A stretch of 64,000 nt of DNA from Streptomyces sp. JH34 (GCF_029428875.1 NZ_JAJSOO010000001.1:3472001-3536000); one strand, 5' to 3'. Numbered from the stretch's first letter, positions 47,803 through 57,380 are shown. The notes: generated from the letters alone by a model not told the origin. Numbers and translations: made by a program.

Positions 47803-48429
47803 GTGCACCAGTACGAGAAGGACGGACCGGCGATCTACCGCCAGTCCTTCGCCACCATCCGCGCGGAGGCGGATCTGGCAGGGCTGCCCGCCGACGTGAG
47901 CCAGGTCGCCGTCCGCATGATCCACGCCTGCGGCATGGTCGACCTCGTACGCGATCTCGCCTTCTCGCCGAACGTGGTGGCCGACGCCCGCGCGGCCCTG
48001 CGCTCCGGCGCACCGATCCTGTGCGACGTGGCCATGGTCGCCAGCGGCGTCACCCGCAAGCGGCTGCCCGCGGACAACGAGGTGATCTGCACCCTCTCCG
48101 ACCCGGCCGTCCCCGGGCTGGCCGCAGAGCTGGGCACCACCCGCAGCGCGGCCGCCCTGGAGCTGTGGCGGGACCGGATGGAGGGCGCGGTCGTCGCCGT
48201 CGGCAACGCGCCCACCGCCCTCTTCCGGCTGCTGGAGATGATCGAGGAGGGCGCCCCGCGCCCCGCCGCCGTCATCGGAGTGCCCGTCGGTTTCATCGGG
48301 GCCGCCGAGTCCAAGGAGGCCCTGGCCTCCCACCCGTCCGGGCTGGAGCACCTCGTCGTACGGGGCAGGCGTGGGGGCAGCGCCATAGCCGCCGCCGCCC
48401 TCAACGCGATCGCCAGCGAGGAGGAGTGA
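47803..48429 (+). CDS. cobH: Precorrin-8X methylmutase
   Basis: A 208-residue methylmutase that moves a methyl group to C12 to give hydrogenobyrinate. It has the family text [33 protein letters not shown] with the catalytic His, and [14 protein letters not shown] 47803 fits the family start. It lies 74 bp after cobG and its stop overlaps the next gene's possible GTG. Confidence 0.93.
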   Translation: MHQYEKDGPAIYRQSFATIRAEADLAGLPADVSQVAVRMIHACGMVDLVRDLAFSPNVVADARAALRSGAPILCDVAMVASGVTRKRLPADNEVICTLSDPAVPGLAAELGTTRSAAALELWRDRMEGAVVAVGNAPTALFRLLEMIEEGAPRPAAVIGVPVGFIGAAESKEALASHPSGLEHLVVRGRRGGSAIAAAALNAIASEEE

Positions 48430-48431
48430 GC

Positions 48432-49949
48432 GTGCCCGAGCAGCAGCGCGCAGGCGGCACGGGCCGGCTGTACGGCGTCGGGCTCGGCCCCGGCGACCCG
48501 GCCCTGATGACGGTGCGGGCGGTGCAGATCATCGGCGAGGCCGATGTCGTCGCGTACCACTCCGCCCGGCACGGCCGTTCCATCGCCCGCTCGATCGCGG
48601 CGCAGTACATCCGCGCCGACCACATCGAGGAGGCGCTGGTCTACCCCGTCACGACGGAGGCCACGGACCACCCCGGCGGCTACCGCGGCGCGCTGGACGA
48701 GTTCTACGCCGAGGCCGCGGCCCGCCTCGCGGTCCACCTCGACGCGGGACGCACCGTCGCCGTGCTGGCCGAGGGCGACCCGCTCTTCTACGGCTCGTAC
48801 CAGCACATGCACAAGCGGCTCGCGGACCGTTACGACACCGAGGTCATCCCGGGCGTCACTTCGGTCAGCGCCGCCGCCGCCCGTCTCGGCACGCCGCTCG
48901 TCGAGGCCGAGGAGGTGCTGACGATCCTTCCCGGCACCCTGCCGGAGGAGGAACTGACCGCGCGTCTGGCGGCCACGGACTCCGCCGTGGTGATGAAGCT
49001 GGGCCGGACGTTCCCCGCCGTGCGCCGCGCGTTCGAGGCGTCGGGGCGGCTCCCCGAGGCGCGGTACGTCGAGCGCGCCACCATGGCCGGCGAACGGACC
49101 GGCGACCTCGCCGACACCGACGCGGACTCCGTGCCGTACTTCGCCGTCGCCGTGCTGCCGAGCCGGATCGACGCGCCCCGCCCCGAGCGGAGCCCCGGTA
49201 CCGGCGAGGTCGTCGTGGTCGGCACCGGGCCGGCCGGACCGCTGTGGCTGACGCCCGAGACCCGTGGGGCGCTGGCCGCAGCCGACGACGTGGTCGGCTA
49301 CACGACGTACCTGGACCGGGTGCCCGTCCGTCCCGGCCAGCGGCGCCACGGGTCCGACAACAAGGTGGAGTCCGAGCGCGCGGAATTCGCCCTCGACCTG
49401 GCGCGCCGCGGACACCGTGTCGCCGTGGTGTCCGGAGGCGACCCCGGGGTCTTCGCGATGGCCACCGCGGTCCTGGAAGTGGCCTCGCAGGACGCGTACG
49501 CGGACGTCGCCGTGCGGGTGCTGCCCGGGGTGACCGCGGCCAACGCCGCCGCGGCCAGGGCCGGTGCGCCACTGGGTCACGACTACGCCACCATCTCGCT
49601 CTCGGACCGGCTCAAGCCCTGGGAGGTCGTCGCCGGCCGGCTGCGCGCGGCGGCCACGGCCGACCTCGTCATGGCGCTGTACAACCCCGGTTCACGCAGC
49701 CGGACATGGCAGGTCGGCAAGGCCCGCGACCTGCTGCTGGAGCACCGCTCCCCGGACACGCCCGTGGTGCTCGGCCGTGACGTCGGAGGCCCGGCGGAGA
49801 GCGTGCGCACGGTGCGGCTGGGCGACCTGGACCCGGCCGAGGTGGACATGCGGACGATCCTCATCGTCGGCTCCTCGCAGACCCGGTGGGTGCACCGGGG
49901 TGGGGGCCGGCAGATCGTCTGGACGCCACGCCGCTACCCGGAGGACTGA
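48432..49949 (+). CDS. cobIJ: Bifunctional precorrin-2 C20- / precorrin-3B C17-methyltransferase
   Basis: A 505-residue fusion of two SAM-dependent tetrapyrrole methyltransferases. Residues 1-240 are CobI-like (YGVGLGPGDPALMTVRAVQI, VAVLAEGDPLFYGSYQHM). From about 250 the protein is CobJ-like (VVVVGTGPAGPLWLTPET, VAVVSGGDPGVFAMATAVLE, DLVMALYNPGSRSR). GTG 48432 is 6 nt past GAGGAG; a GTG overlapping the cobH stop is an alternative. Follows cobG-cobH. Confidence 0.93.
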   Translation: MPEQQRAGGTGRLYGVGLGPGDPALMTVRAVQIIGEADVVAYHSARHGRSIARSIAAQYIRADHIEEALVYPVTTEATDHPGGYRGALDEFYAEAAARLAVHLDAGRTVAVLAEGDPLFYGSYQHMHKRLADRYDTEVIPGVTSVSAAAARLGTPLVEAEEVLTILPGTLPEEELTARLAATDSAVVMKLGRTFPAVRRAFEASGRLPEARYVERATMAGERTGDLADTDADSVPYFAVAVLPSRIDAPRPERSPGTGEVVVVGTGPAGPLWLTPETRGALAAADDVVGYTTYLDRVPVRPGQRRHGSDNKVESERAEFALDLARRGHRVAVVSGGDPGVFAMATAVLEVASQDAYADVAVRVLPGVTAANAAAARAGAPLGHDYATISLSDRLKPWEVVAGRLRAAATADLVMALYNPGSRSRTWQVGKARDLLLEHRSPDTPVVLGRDVGGPAESVRTVRLGDLDPAEVDMRTILIVGSSQTRWVHRGGGRQIVWTPRRYPED

Positions 49950-50154
49950 CGCCGCCGGGACCGGGGCGGGCCGAGGTCTGGGGCCGGTCCGGGGTCGGTT
50001 CCACGGCCGGTCCCAGCTCCGGGTCCCGAGGCCCGAGCCCGGCCCCGGCCCCTGCCCCGTCTTCGGTCCCGAGGCCGGTCCCGAGGCGCGAGCTCGGCCC
50101 CGAGGCCCGAGGCCGGTCCCGAGGCCCGAGGCCCGAGGCCGGCCGGCGTCCGGA
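49950..50154. repeat. GC-rich tandem-like repeats between convergent genes
   Basis: Variants of GGTCCCGAGGCCCGAG occur repeatedly between about 50000 and 50150. No gene is seen. It separates cobIJ from a convergent gene. Confidence 0.65.
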
Positions 50155-51684
50155 TCAGCGTTCCCGGACCTGTTCGGCCAGCTTGCCGATGGACCGGGCC
50201 GCCTCGGCCAGACTGCGGGCCGCCCGCTCCAGCTCCACGGCGAGACGCGCCGTCCGCTCGCCCGCCGCGACGTCGTCCTGGACGGCGACGGCCGTGCCCC
50301 GGTATCCGATGGGGCCCTCGTTGTGGCGCTGGTAGTAACCGCTGAAGTGGTCCGAGGCGAACCCCGCGAACCGCACACCGGAGAGCTGTATCTCGCCCGC
50401 GCCCCCGTTGCCGGTGATGTCGAGGCGGTAGCGGGAGTAGGACGCCGGGGCCGCGCCGATCCCGAAACTCCTGCTCTCGAAGCGCCTGTCGAAGCCCTGC
50501 CCGGTCCGGGAGTCCAGCTCGGTCCAGTGGACGCCGTCCTGCGAGCCGGACAGGGTCCAGTCCCGGGGATCGCGGTCGGGGAAGTCGTTGGCGGATATCA
50601 GGGTGTAGCCGGTGAGGGCGGTGGGCCGGCCGAAGGCGAATTCCACGGTCGCCTCGCACTCACCCGCCAGCCACTTCTTCCGGGAGTCCCGCAGCAGATT
50701 CTCCGCGACCTCCCCGGCCTCCTCGAACTCGTCGCTGACCTCGGCGACGGTCGCCTCCTCGGTGACGTCCTGTGCCGCTCCGGGAAGCCTGTCGGCGATG
50801 CTCAGCGCGGCCGTACCGGAGTTGCCCCGCTGATCACGCCAGGTCACCCGCTCCACGGGTCCGGAGCCGTCCTCCACCAGAAGCCTCAGCTCTCCGGAAG
50901 AGTGCCAGGCACCGCCCCAGCCCTCCTCGGTGAGGAAACGGTGTACACGGAGGCCCTCGGTCCCCTCCGGGAACGGTCCACGCCCTGTGACGCGGCCGCG
51001 GAACTCGGCGAGTGTGCCGTCGGCGGCGCGGTGATGGCCGTGGAAGTCGGACATGTTCGACTGGAAGCTGATCGCCGATTCCGCACCGTCCTGACCGCGC
51101 CAGCCCAACTGGGCGGGCAGCGACCGCTCGCCCCGGTCAACGTGGAACAGCAGCCGGGGCCCGGGCCGCCAGGACGAGGTGAACGGCAGGCGGCGCTCCG
51201 TCGTGTAGGTGAAGACCGTGTCACGGGCCGCCTCCGCGGCCATCGCGCGCTCGGAGCGGCCACGCTCGTACACGGAGTCGAGGGTGACGCGGTAGAGCCA
51301 GAGCATGCTGCGCGCGTCGGCACCGGTGCGTATCTCCAGCGTGTTGGTGCCCGGCCGCAGCAGCTCGCCCGGGACCGCGAGCACGTTGTCCTGCGGCAGG
51401 TCACCGCCGCCGGGCACGGTGAACCCCTCGACGAGGGCCTTGCCGTTCACCAGCACGTCGACCGGGGCGTACCCGGGGGACCCGCCCAGCTTGGAGACCA
51501 GCGCGGTCACCTTCAGCGTCGCTTCGGCGATCCGCTCCTGGCCGTCGATCTCGAAGTCCAGCTCGGTGCTCGCGTCAGCACCCATCGCCAGATGCGAGGA
51601 GGCCTTGTGGCAGTGGCGATACCTGATCCCCGCGTTGGACACACCGGCCGGCGTGGCGGAGAAGTCTGCGAACGTCGCTTGCAT
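50155..51684 (-). CDS. Unknown protein with discoidin-like domain
   Basis: A 509-residue protein I do not recognise. There is no signal peptide. N-terminal region looks like a beta-sandwich with NPCBM-like features (TELDFEIDGQERIAEATLKV); an internal part (TALTGYTLISANDFPDRDPR, DWTLSGSQDGVHWTELDSR, YSRYRLDITGN, GEIQLSGVRF) matches the F5/8-type (discoidin) carbohydrate-binding pattern. The last about 40 residues form an Ala/Arg/Glu helix that may be a coiled coil. Start chosen at ATG 51684 (MQATFADF) behind AGGAG. It splits the cobalamin cluster. Confidence 0.6.
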   Translation of the reverse strand: MQATFADFSATPAGVSNAGIRYRHCHKASSHLAMGADASTELDFEIDGQERIAEATLKVTALVSKLGGSPGYAPVDVLVNGKALVEGFTVPGGGDLPQDNVLAVPGELLRPGTNTLEIRTGADARSMLWLYRVTLDSVYERGRSERAMAAEAARDTVFTYTTERRLPFTSSWRPGPRLLFHVDRGERSLPAQLGWRGQDGAESAISFQSNMSDFHGHHRAADGTLAEFRGRVTGRGPFPEGTEGLRVHRFLTEEGWGGAWHSSGELRLLVEDGSGPVERVTWRDQRGNSGTAALSIADRLPGAAQDVTEEATVAEVSDEFEEAGEVAENLLRDSRKKWLAGECEATVEFAFGRPTALTGYTLISANDFPDRDPRDWTLSGSQDGVHWTELDSRTGQGFDRRFESRSFGIGAAPASYSRYRLDITGNGGAGEIQLSGVRFAGFASDHFSGYYQRHNEGPIGYRGTAVAVQDDVAAGERTARLAVELERAARSLAEAARSIGKLAEQVRER

Positions 51685-51832
51685 GGAGGTCTCCTGGTGG
51701 TGCGTCACGCCCCGGGGCGCCCGTCAGTGGATGTACGGACGACGCTAATCCCGACCACTGACAGTCCGGTGTCCCAGCGGTGGACGGCTGACCACGCCCA
51801 CCGGAGTCCCCGTCCGTGCCGGGATGTCCGCC

Positions 51833-52161
51833 ATGTCTGACGCCCTGATCGCGCACTGGGCTCCGGCCCGATCGCGGAGGCGTACGAACGCTTCCGGCCC
51901 GGATACTCCGCGGAACTCGTCGACAGGGTTCTGGAGTATGCGGATCAGACCGTCCGGACGGCCCTCGAGATCGGCGCCGGGACGGGCAAGGCCACCCGGC
52001 TGTTGGCCGGACGGGGGATCGAGGTCACCGCGACCGAGCCGGCACGGGAGCAGGTGCTCGGGCAGATCATGAGGGTTCTGCCCGAGGCGATCGAGGTCAC
52101 GGCCGACGTCACCGTCCACCTCGCCCGCCGGGTCCACGAGCGGCCTCGTCCCGGCCGGTGA
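51833..52161 (+). pseudogene. Truncated, frameshifted SAM-dependent methyltransferase
   Basis: One frame begins MSDALIAHW. A second frame then continues GPIAEAYERFRPGYSAELVD, with the SAM-binding LEIGAGTGKATRLLAGRG and TATEPAREQ. The joined text matches the N-terminal half of a class I methyltransferase; the C-terminal half is missing and the frame shifts near 51860. It lies between the discoidin-like gene and cobK. Confidence 0.75.
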
Positions 52162-52192
52162 GAACCGGTGCCGACCGGGCCCTCCCGACGGT

Positions 52193-52942
52193 TCAGCCGC
52201 CCGTAAGGGTCCGCAGCAGGGCGAGTGCTTCCTCCGGCGTCCCAGCCACCGGAACGCCCGGCGGGACCGGAGGACGTCCGACCACGACCACGGGGATCCC
52301 CGCCTCGCGGGCGGCTGTCAACTTGGGTGCGGTCGCATCACCGCCACTGTCCTTCGTGACGAGGACGTCGACACGGTGCCGCCGGATCAGCTCCCGCTCG
52401 CCCTCCAGCGAGAACGGGCCCCGGTCGAGCAGGACCTCCATCCGCGCGGGACGCGGGGCCTCGGGGGCGTCCACCGAGCGCATCAGGAACCACAGCGCGT
52501 CCAGGGCGGCGAACGCCGCCAGGCCCATGCGCCCGGTGGTGAGGAAGACGCGCGACCCCAGCCCGGGCAGCAGCTCCGCCGCACCCTCGAGGGAGTCGGT
52601 GAGGTGCCACCGGTCGCCTTCCACGGGCACCCAGCCGGGCCGCCGGAGAGCCAGCAGGGGAACATGGACAGCGGCGGCGGCCGAGGCCGCGTTGAAACTG
52701 ATCGTTCCGGCGAAGGGATGGGTGGCGTCGATGACCGCATCCACATGGTGTGCGCGGAGCCACCCGGCCATGCCCTCGGCACCACCGAAGCCGCCGACAC
52801 GCACCTCGCCGGGCGGCAGCTTCGGCCGGGCGACGCGACCGGCGAGCGAGCTGGTCACCCGGAACCCGTCCAGGGCCGCCAGGGACTCCGCCAGCCGGCG
52901 TGCCTCCGTCGTACCGCCGAGGACGAGTACGTGCAGGGGCAT
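52193..52942 (-). CDS. cobK: Precorrin-6A reductase
   Basis: A 249-residue NADPH-dependent reductase. MPLHVLVLGGTTEARRLAES is the nucleotide-binding start, and IDATHPFAGTISFNAASA and LVTKDSGG are conserved blocks of CobK/CbiJ. Its start is 15 bp from the divergent cbiD start. No clear ribosome-binding site. Confidence 0.93.
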   Translation of the reverse strand: MPLHVLVLGGTTEARRLAESLAALDGFRVTSSLAGRVARPKLPPGEVRVGGFGGAEGMAGWLRAHHVDAVIDATHPFAGTISFNAASAAAAVHVPLLALRRPGWVPVEGDRWHLTDSLEGAAELLPGLGSRVFLTTGRMGLAAFAALDALWFLMRSVDAPEAPRPARMEVLLDRGPFSLEGERELIRRHRVDVLVTKDSGGDATAPKLTAAREAGIPVVVVGRPPVPPGVPVAGTPEEALALLRTLTGG

Positions 52943-52957
52943 CCGATCGGTCCATCC

Positions 52958-54076
52958 ATGAGCAGTGAGGCGCAGGGCGGGCGCGCCGCCCAACTCAAGC
53001 ACACCGGTCTGCGGCCGGGATGGACGACCGGGGCCTGCGCGACGGCGGCGACCACGGCCGCGTACACCGCGCTGCTGACCGGCGAGTTCCCCGACCCGGT
53101 GACCATCACCCTGCCCAAGGGCCAGACCCCCGCCTTCGCCCTCGCGGTGGAAGAGCTCGGCGAGGGGCAGGCCTCGGCAGGCGTGGTCAAGGACGCGGGC
53201 GACGATCCCGACGTCACCCACGGCGCCCTGGTGCGGTCCACCGTACGGCTGCTGCCCGCGGGGTCCGGGGTGGTGTTCCGGGCGGGGTCCGGCGTCGGAA
53301 CGGTGACGCTTCCCGGGCTGCCGCTGGAGGTCGGGGAGCCCGCGATCAACCCCGTCCCCCGGCAGATGATGCGGGACCACATCGCGCGGGTGGCGGCGGA
53401 ACACGGTGGCACCGGCGACGTCGAGATCACGGTCTCGGTGGACGACGGTGAGGAGATCGCACGTTTCACGTGGAACATTCGCCTGGGCATCCTGGGCGGA
53501 ATCTCGATCCTGGGCACCACGGGCATCGTGGTGCCGTACTCCTGCTCGGCCTGGATCGACTCGATCCGCCGCGGGGTTGATGTGGCCCTCGCGGCCGGAC
53601 ACCGCCATGTCGCGGGGTGCACGGGCTCGACCTCGGAGAAGACGGTCGTGGCGGAGTACGGGCTGCCTGAGATCGCCCTGCTGGACATGGGGGACTTCGC
53701 GGGCGCGGTGCTGAAATACGTGCGCCGGCACCCGGTGGAGCGGCTGACCATCTGCGGCGGCTTCGCCAAGCTGTCCAAGCTGGCCGCCGGTCATCTGGAC
53801 CTGCACTCGGGCCGTTCCCAGGTCGACAAGCCGTTCCTGGCTCGACTGGCACGTCAGGGGGGCGCCGGCGAGACGCTGGCGGCCGAGATCGAGGTCGCCA
53901 ACACCGGGCTCGCGGCACTGCAGTTGTGCATGGCGGCCGGCGTACCACTCGGCGACCTCGTGGCGGCCGCGGCCCGGGACGAGGCGCTGTCGGTGCTGCG
54001 GGGAGCTCCGGTGGCGGTGGACGTCATCTGCATCGACCGGGCGGGCGCCGTCGTGGGGCGCAGCGAGGCGCGCTGA
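52958..54076 (+). CDS. cbiD: Cobalt-precorrin-5B C1-methyltransferase (CbiD)
   Basis: A 372-residue CbiD protein, which methylates C1 with loss of the C1 acetyl side chain. Family marks are LRPGWTTGACATAATTAAYT, GAGVGTVT-like text (GSGVGTVTLPGLPLEVGEPA), and NPVPRQMM. CbiD is better known from the anaerobic pathway; here it sits with cobG/cobN of the aerobic route, where CobF would do a related step. ATG 52958 lacks a clear ribosome-binding site. Confidence 0.93.
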   Translation: MSSEAQGGRAAQLKHTGLRPGWTTGACATAATTAAYTALLTGEFPDPVTITLPKGQTPAFALAVEELGEGQASAGVVKDAGDDPDVTHGALVRSTVRLLPAGSGVVFRAGSGVGTVTLPGLPLEVGEPAINPVPRQMMRDHIARVAAEHGGTGDVEITVSVDDGEEIARFTWNIRLGILGGISILGTTGIVVPYSCSAWIDSIRRGVDVALAAGHRHVAGCTGSTSEKTVVAEYGLPEIALLDMGDFAGAVLKYVRRHPVERLTICGGFAKLSKLAAGHLDLHSGRSQVDKPFLARLARQGGAGETLAAEIEVANTGLAALQLCMAAGVPLGDLVAAAARDEALSVLRGAPVAVDVICIDRAGAVVGRSEAR

Positions 54077-54113
54077 GCGGAAGGCGGGGCGGCACCCCGT
54101 CCCGCCTCGCCCG

Positions 54114-54863
54114 TCAGCAGGTGTGGCGGTCCCGCTCCGGGGAGTACAGATGGCTGTCGCGGAACTGCTCCGCGCCCAGGGTCCGGCCGACCATGATCAC
54201 CGCTGTCCGGATCACCTCCGCCGACTTCACCTGCTCGGCGATGGAGTCCAGGGTGCCGCGCAGGATGATCTCGTCCGGGCGCGAGGCCATGGCGACCACG
54301 GCGGCGGGGCAGTCGGCCCCGTAGTGCGGCAGCAGCTCGTCGACCACCCGGTCCACGTACCGCGCGGCGAGGTGCAGCACGATCAGGGCGCCACTGCGGC
54401 CCAGCGTGGCCAGGTCCTCGCCCTCGGGCATCGCCGTGGCCCGCTGGGCGATCCGGGTGAGGATCACGGTCTGGCCGACCGTGGGCACCGTCAACTCCCG
54501 CTTGAGCGCCGCGGCCGCAGCGGCGAATGCGGGTACCCCGGGCACCACCTCGTAAGGCACGCCCGCCTCGTCGAGCCGGCGCATCTGCTCGTTCACGGCG
54601 CTGAAGACCGAAGGGTCACCGGAGTGCAGCCGGGCGACGTCGTGGCCCTCGCCGTGGGCCCGCACCAGCTCGGCGGTGATCTGGTCGATGTCCAGCAGGG
54701 CCGTGTCCACGAGCCGGGCGTCCGGCGGGCATTCGGCGAGCAGTTCACGGGGCACCAGACTGCCCGCGTACAGACAGACCGGACTGGCGGCGAGGACGCG
54801 GGCGCCGCGCACCGTGATCAGGTCGGCGGCGCCGGGGCCCGCCCCGATGAAGTACACGGTCAT
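54114..54863 (-). CDS. cobM: Precorrin-4 C11-methyltransferase
   Basis: A 249-residue SAM-dependent methyltransferase. MTVYFIGAGPGAADLITVRG is the hallmark start, with CLYAGSLVPRELL and ARLHSGDPSVFSAVNEQM. ATG 54863 has AGGAG upstream and overlaps the cobL stop by 4 nt, so cobL-cobM are translationally coupled. Confidence 0.94.
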   Translation of the reverse strand: MTVYFIGAGPGAADLITVRGARVLAASPVCLYAGSLVPRELLAECPPDARLVDTALLDIDQITAELVRAHGEGHDVARLHSGDPSVFSAVNEQMRRLDEAGVPYEVVPGVPAFAAAAAALKRELTVPTVGQTVILTRIAQRATAMPEGEDLATLGRSGALIVLHLAARYVDRVVDELLPHYGADCPAAVVAMASRPDEIILRGTLDSIAEQVKSAEVIRTAVIMVGRTLGAEQFRDSHLYSPERDRHTC

Positions 54864-56131
54864 CTGTCGTCTCCTGGAGCGTGCGAGGTTTTCTGTACGG
54901 ACCACTGGGTGACGGGCATGGCCTGACGCCAGCCGGTGAACCCGCCGACGGGTACGGCGTGGGCCACCGCGAGGCGGACCAGATCACCGCCGAGCCGCCG
55001 GTACCACTCGGTGAGCAGCGCCTCCGACTCCAGGGTGACCGTGTTGGCGACGAGACGTCCGCCCGCGGGCAGCGCCTCCCAGCAGGCGTCGAGCAGCCCC
55101 GGTGCGGTCAGACCGCCTCCGATGAACACGGCATCGGGTACGGGCAGTCCGGCGAGGGCGTCCGGTGCGCGGCCGGTGACCACCTGCAGCCCGGGGACGC
55201 CGAGCCGGTCCGCGTTGCGGGCGATGCGGCGTGCCCGTTCGGGATCGCGTTCCACGGTGACGGCGCGGCAGGACGGGTGGGTCCGCATCCACTCCGCCGC
55301 GATCGAACCGGAACCGCCGCCGACGTCCCACAGGAGCTCCCCCGGTGCCGGCGCGAGCACACCGAGCGTGGCCGCCCGGACATGGCGCTTGGTGAGCTGG
55401 CCGTCGTGCTCGTACGCCTCGTCGGGCAGCCCGGGTACGGCGCCCAGGCGCAAGGCGTCCGGGGCGCTCCGGCAGTCCACCGCGATGATGTTGAGCGGGT
55501 CGCCGGGCTGATGCGCCCAGGCGTCGGCGGTGCCGTCCAGGCAGTCCTCGTCCGTGCCGCCGAGCTGTTCGAGCACTCGCATCCGGCTGGGCCCGAAGCC
55601 GTGGTCCCGCAGCACGGCGGCCACCGCGGCGGGTGTGGTCGCGTCCGCGGACAGCACCAGCAGCCGACGCCCGTGGTGCAGCGCTCCGGCCAGCCGGGCC
55701 GTGGGACGGCCGACGAGGGTGACGGTCGAGGTGTCCTCCACCGGCCAGCCGAGCCGGGCGCAGGCGTACGACACCGAGGACGGGTGTGGCAGCACGCGGA
55801 GCGCGCCGGGGCCCAACTCCTCGGTGAGCGCCCGGCCGATGCCGTAGAACATGGGGTCGCCGCTGGCCAGCACGGCGGTCCGGCTCCCCGCGTGATCGGC
55901 GAGCAGACCGCGTACGGCGGGCCGCAGAGGTGAGGGCCAGGACACGCGCCGGCCCACGCACTCCGGCGGGAGCAGCCCCAGCTGGCGCTCACCACCGATC
56001 AGGACCTCGGCGTCCAGGAGCACCGCGCGCGCGGTCTCCGGCAGGCCCGCCCAGCCGTCGGCACCGATCCCCACAACGCTCACGGCGGACGCGGGCACGG
56101 GGACGGCGGGCAGGGGTGATGCGGGGGACAC
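54860..56131 (-). CDS. cobL: Precorrin-6Y C5,15-methyltransferase (decarboxylating)
   Basis: A 423-residue fusion of a CbiE-like methyltransferase (VVGIGADGWAGLPETARAVL, AVLASGDPMFYGIGRAL) and a CbiT-like one (LTKRHVRAATLGVLAP, LLWDVGGGSGSIAAEWMRTH, FIGGGLTAPGLLDACWEAL). It methylates C5 and C15 and decarboxylates the C12 acetate. The GTG at 56131 with GAGGTG upstream is preferred; the longer upstream frame is not family-like. Confidence 0.92.
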   Translation of the reverse strand: MSPASPLPAVPVPASAVSVVGIGADGWAGLPETARAVLLDAEVLIGGERQLGLLPPECVGRRVSWPSPLRPAVRGLLADHAGSRTAVLASGDPMFYGIGRALTEELGPGALRVLPHPSSVSYACARLGWPVEDTSTVTLVGRPTARLAGALHHGRRLLVLSADATTPAAVAAVLRDHGFGPSRMRVLEQLGGTDEDCLDGTADAWAHQPGDPLNIIAVDCRSAPDALRLGAVPGLPDEAYEHDGQLTKRHVRAATLGVLAPAPGELLWDVGGGSGSIAAEWMRTHPSCRAVTVERDPERARRIARNADRLGVPGLQVVTGRAPDALAGLPVPDAVFIGGGLTAPGLLDACWEALPAGGRLVANTVTLESEALLTEWYRRLGGDLVRLAVAHAVPVGGFTGWRQAMPVTQWSVQKTSHAPGDDR

Positions 56132-56312
56132 GGCCGGCACCTCGGGGTTGGTCGGACAACGCAGCCGAACTCTACGGGGGCCGCTTCCCGGCCTGCGCGG
56201 CGGAGTGATTTCGGAAATCCTCCCGCGTGGTGTCGAGAACCCGCCACGGGCTTCGACGTCCCCTGTGGAAGTCGCCCACGAGGGGCGGCGAGCAGGAGCC
56301 GAGGAGGGAACC

Positions 56313-56741
56313 ATGAAGTACCTCGTGATGGTCCAGGGTTCGCAGGCCGACTACGCGGCCATGAGCGGCGAGTCGTCCGACGGGAGCCCGGTCTGGAGCA
56401 AGAAGGACATGCAGGAGATGTTCGCCTTCATGGAGGGCATCAACAACGAGCTGGCCGAGTCCGGCGAGATGGTCGACGCCAACGGCCTGGTCGAGCCCGC
56501 CAGGACCCGCGCGGTGCTGGCGGGCACCGACGGCCGCCCCGTGATCACGGACGGTCCCTACGGGGAGACGAAGGAGCAACTCGCCGGGTACTGGGTGCTC
56601 GACTGCGAGAGTCTGGAGAGGGTCACCGAGATCGCCGCACGCGTCGCCCGGTGTCCGCAGCCCGAGGGCGCGCCCGTCTACCCGGTGCTGATCCGGCCGA
56701 TCGACGAGGGCGACTGCGAGCCCGCGGGCGCCCCCGAGTAG
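56313..56741 (+). CDS. YCII-related (DGPF-domain) protein
   Basis: A 142-residue YCII-family protein (MKYLVMVQGSQADYAAMSGE, ITDGPYGETKEQLAGYWVLD with the DGP-E motif, YPVLIRPI). These are usually encoded before a sigma-70 factor, and the gene after it here is such a factor in ruins. A GAGGAGGGAACC ribosome-binding site precedes the ATG. Confidence 0.87.
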   Translation: MKYLVMVQGSQADYAAMSGESSDGSPVWSKKDMQEMFAFMEGINNELAESGEMVDANGLVEPARTRAVLAGTDGRPVITDGPYGETKEQLAGYWVLDCESLERVTEIAARVARCPQPEGAPVYPVLIRPIDEGDCEPAGAPE

Positions 56742-56779
56742 GACGCGGGTCCTCCCCGGCACGGGTGAGAGGGGGACGT

Positions 56780-57380
56780 GTGAACGGCGGGCCGACCGGA
56801 ATCGAGGATCTGCCGCGCCACCACGCGCCGCGGGTCCTCGGCACGCTCGTGCGTCGCTACGGCCACCTCGACGCGGCGGAGGACGCCGTGCAGGAGGCGC
56901 TGCTAGCCGCGTCCCCGCAGTGGCCGGCCGGACAATCCACGCGGCCGGCGCATCCGGACCGCTTCCAGGCGGCTGACGGACCAACTGCGCAGGGACACCG
57001 CACGGCAGCGTCGCGAGGAGAGGGCCGCCGCCCTCACCCCCGTGACGCGTTCACGGCCCCGCCGCCGGGGGAGAGCCGCGCACCGGCCGCCGACGACACG
57101 CTCACCCCGCTCTTCCTCTGCTGCCCCCCGAGCTGTCCCCCGCCGCGCAGATCGCGCTGCCCCTGCGCGCGGTCGGCGGTCTGACGACGGCCGAGATCGC
57201 CCGGCTCATCTCGTGCCCGAGGCGACCATGGGGATGGGGGTCCCCCCCTGGACGAGGCCGGGGAGGCTGCGCGCTCCGCCTGCCGGCAGGCGGCGGATCA
57301 CACGCTCAGCGCACCCGAGGCCCGCTATCCGCGGACGCGGGCCGACCGGCTCCCGCCGCGGCCCGCCGGGTGGGCGGGAG
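56780..57380 (+). pseudogene. Degenerate sigma-70 (ECF/SigJ-like, YCII-partner) factor
   Basis: From GTG 56780 one frame reads IEDLPRHHAPRVLGTLVRRY, GHLDAAEDAVQEALLA, the sigma region 2 pattern. Later pieces are in other frames: RRLTDQLRRDTARQRREERA, then AADDTLTPLFLCC, then QIALPLRAVGGLTTAEIARL (region 4). At least three frameshifts and a missing C-terminal domain make it non-functional. Confidence 0.8.

Noticed and set aside
49950..50154. CRISPR array
   Set aside because: The repeats are short, irregular and lack unique spacers of constant length; it is low-complexity DNA. No cas genes are in the window.
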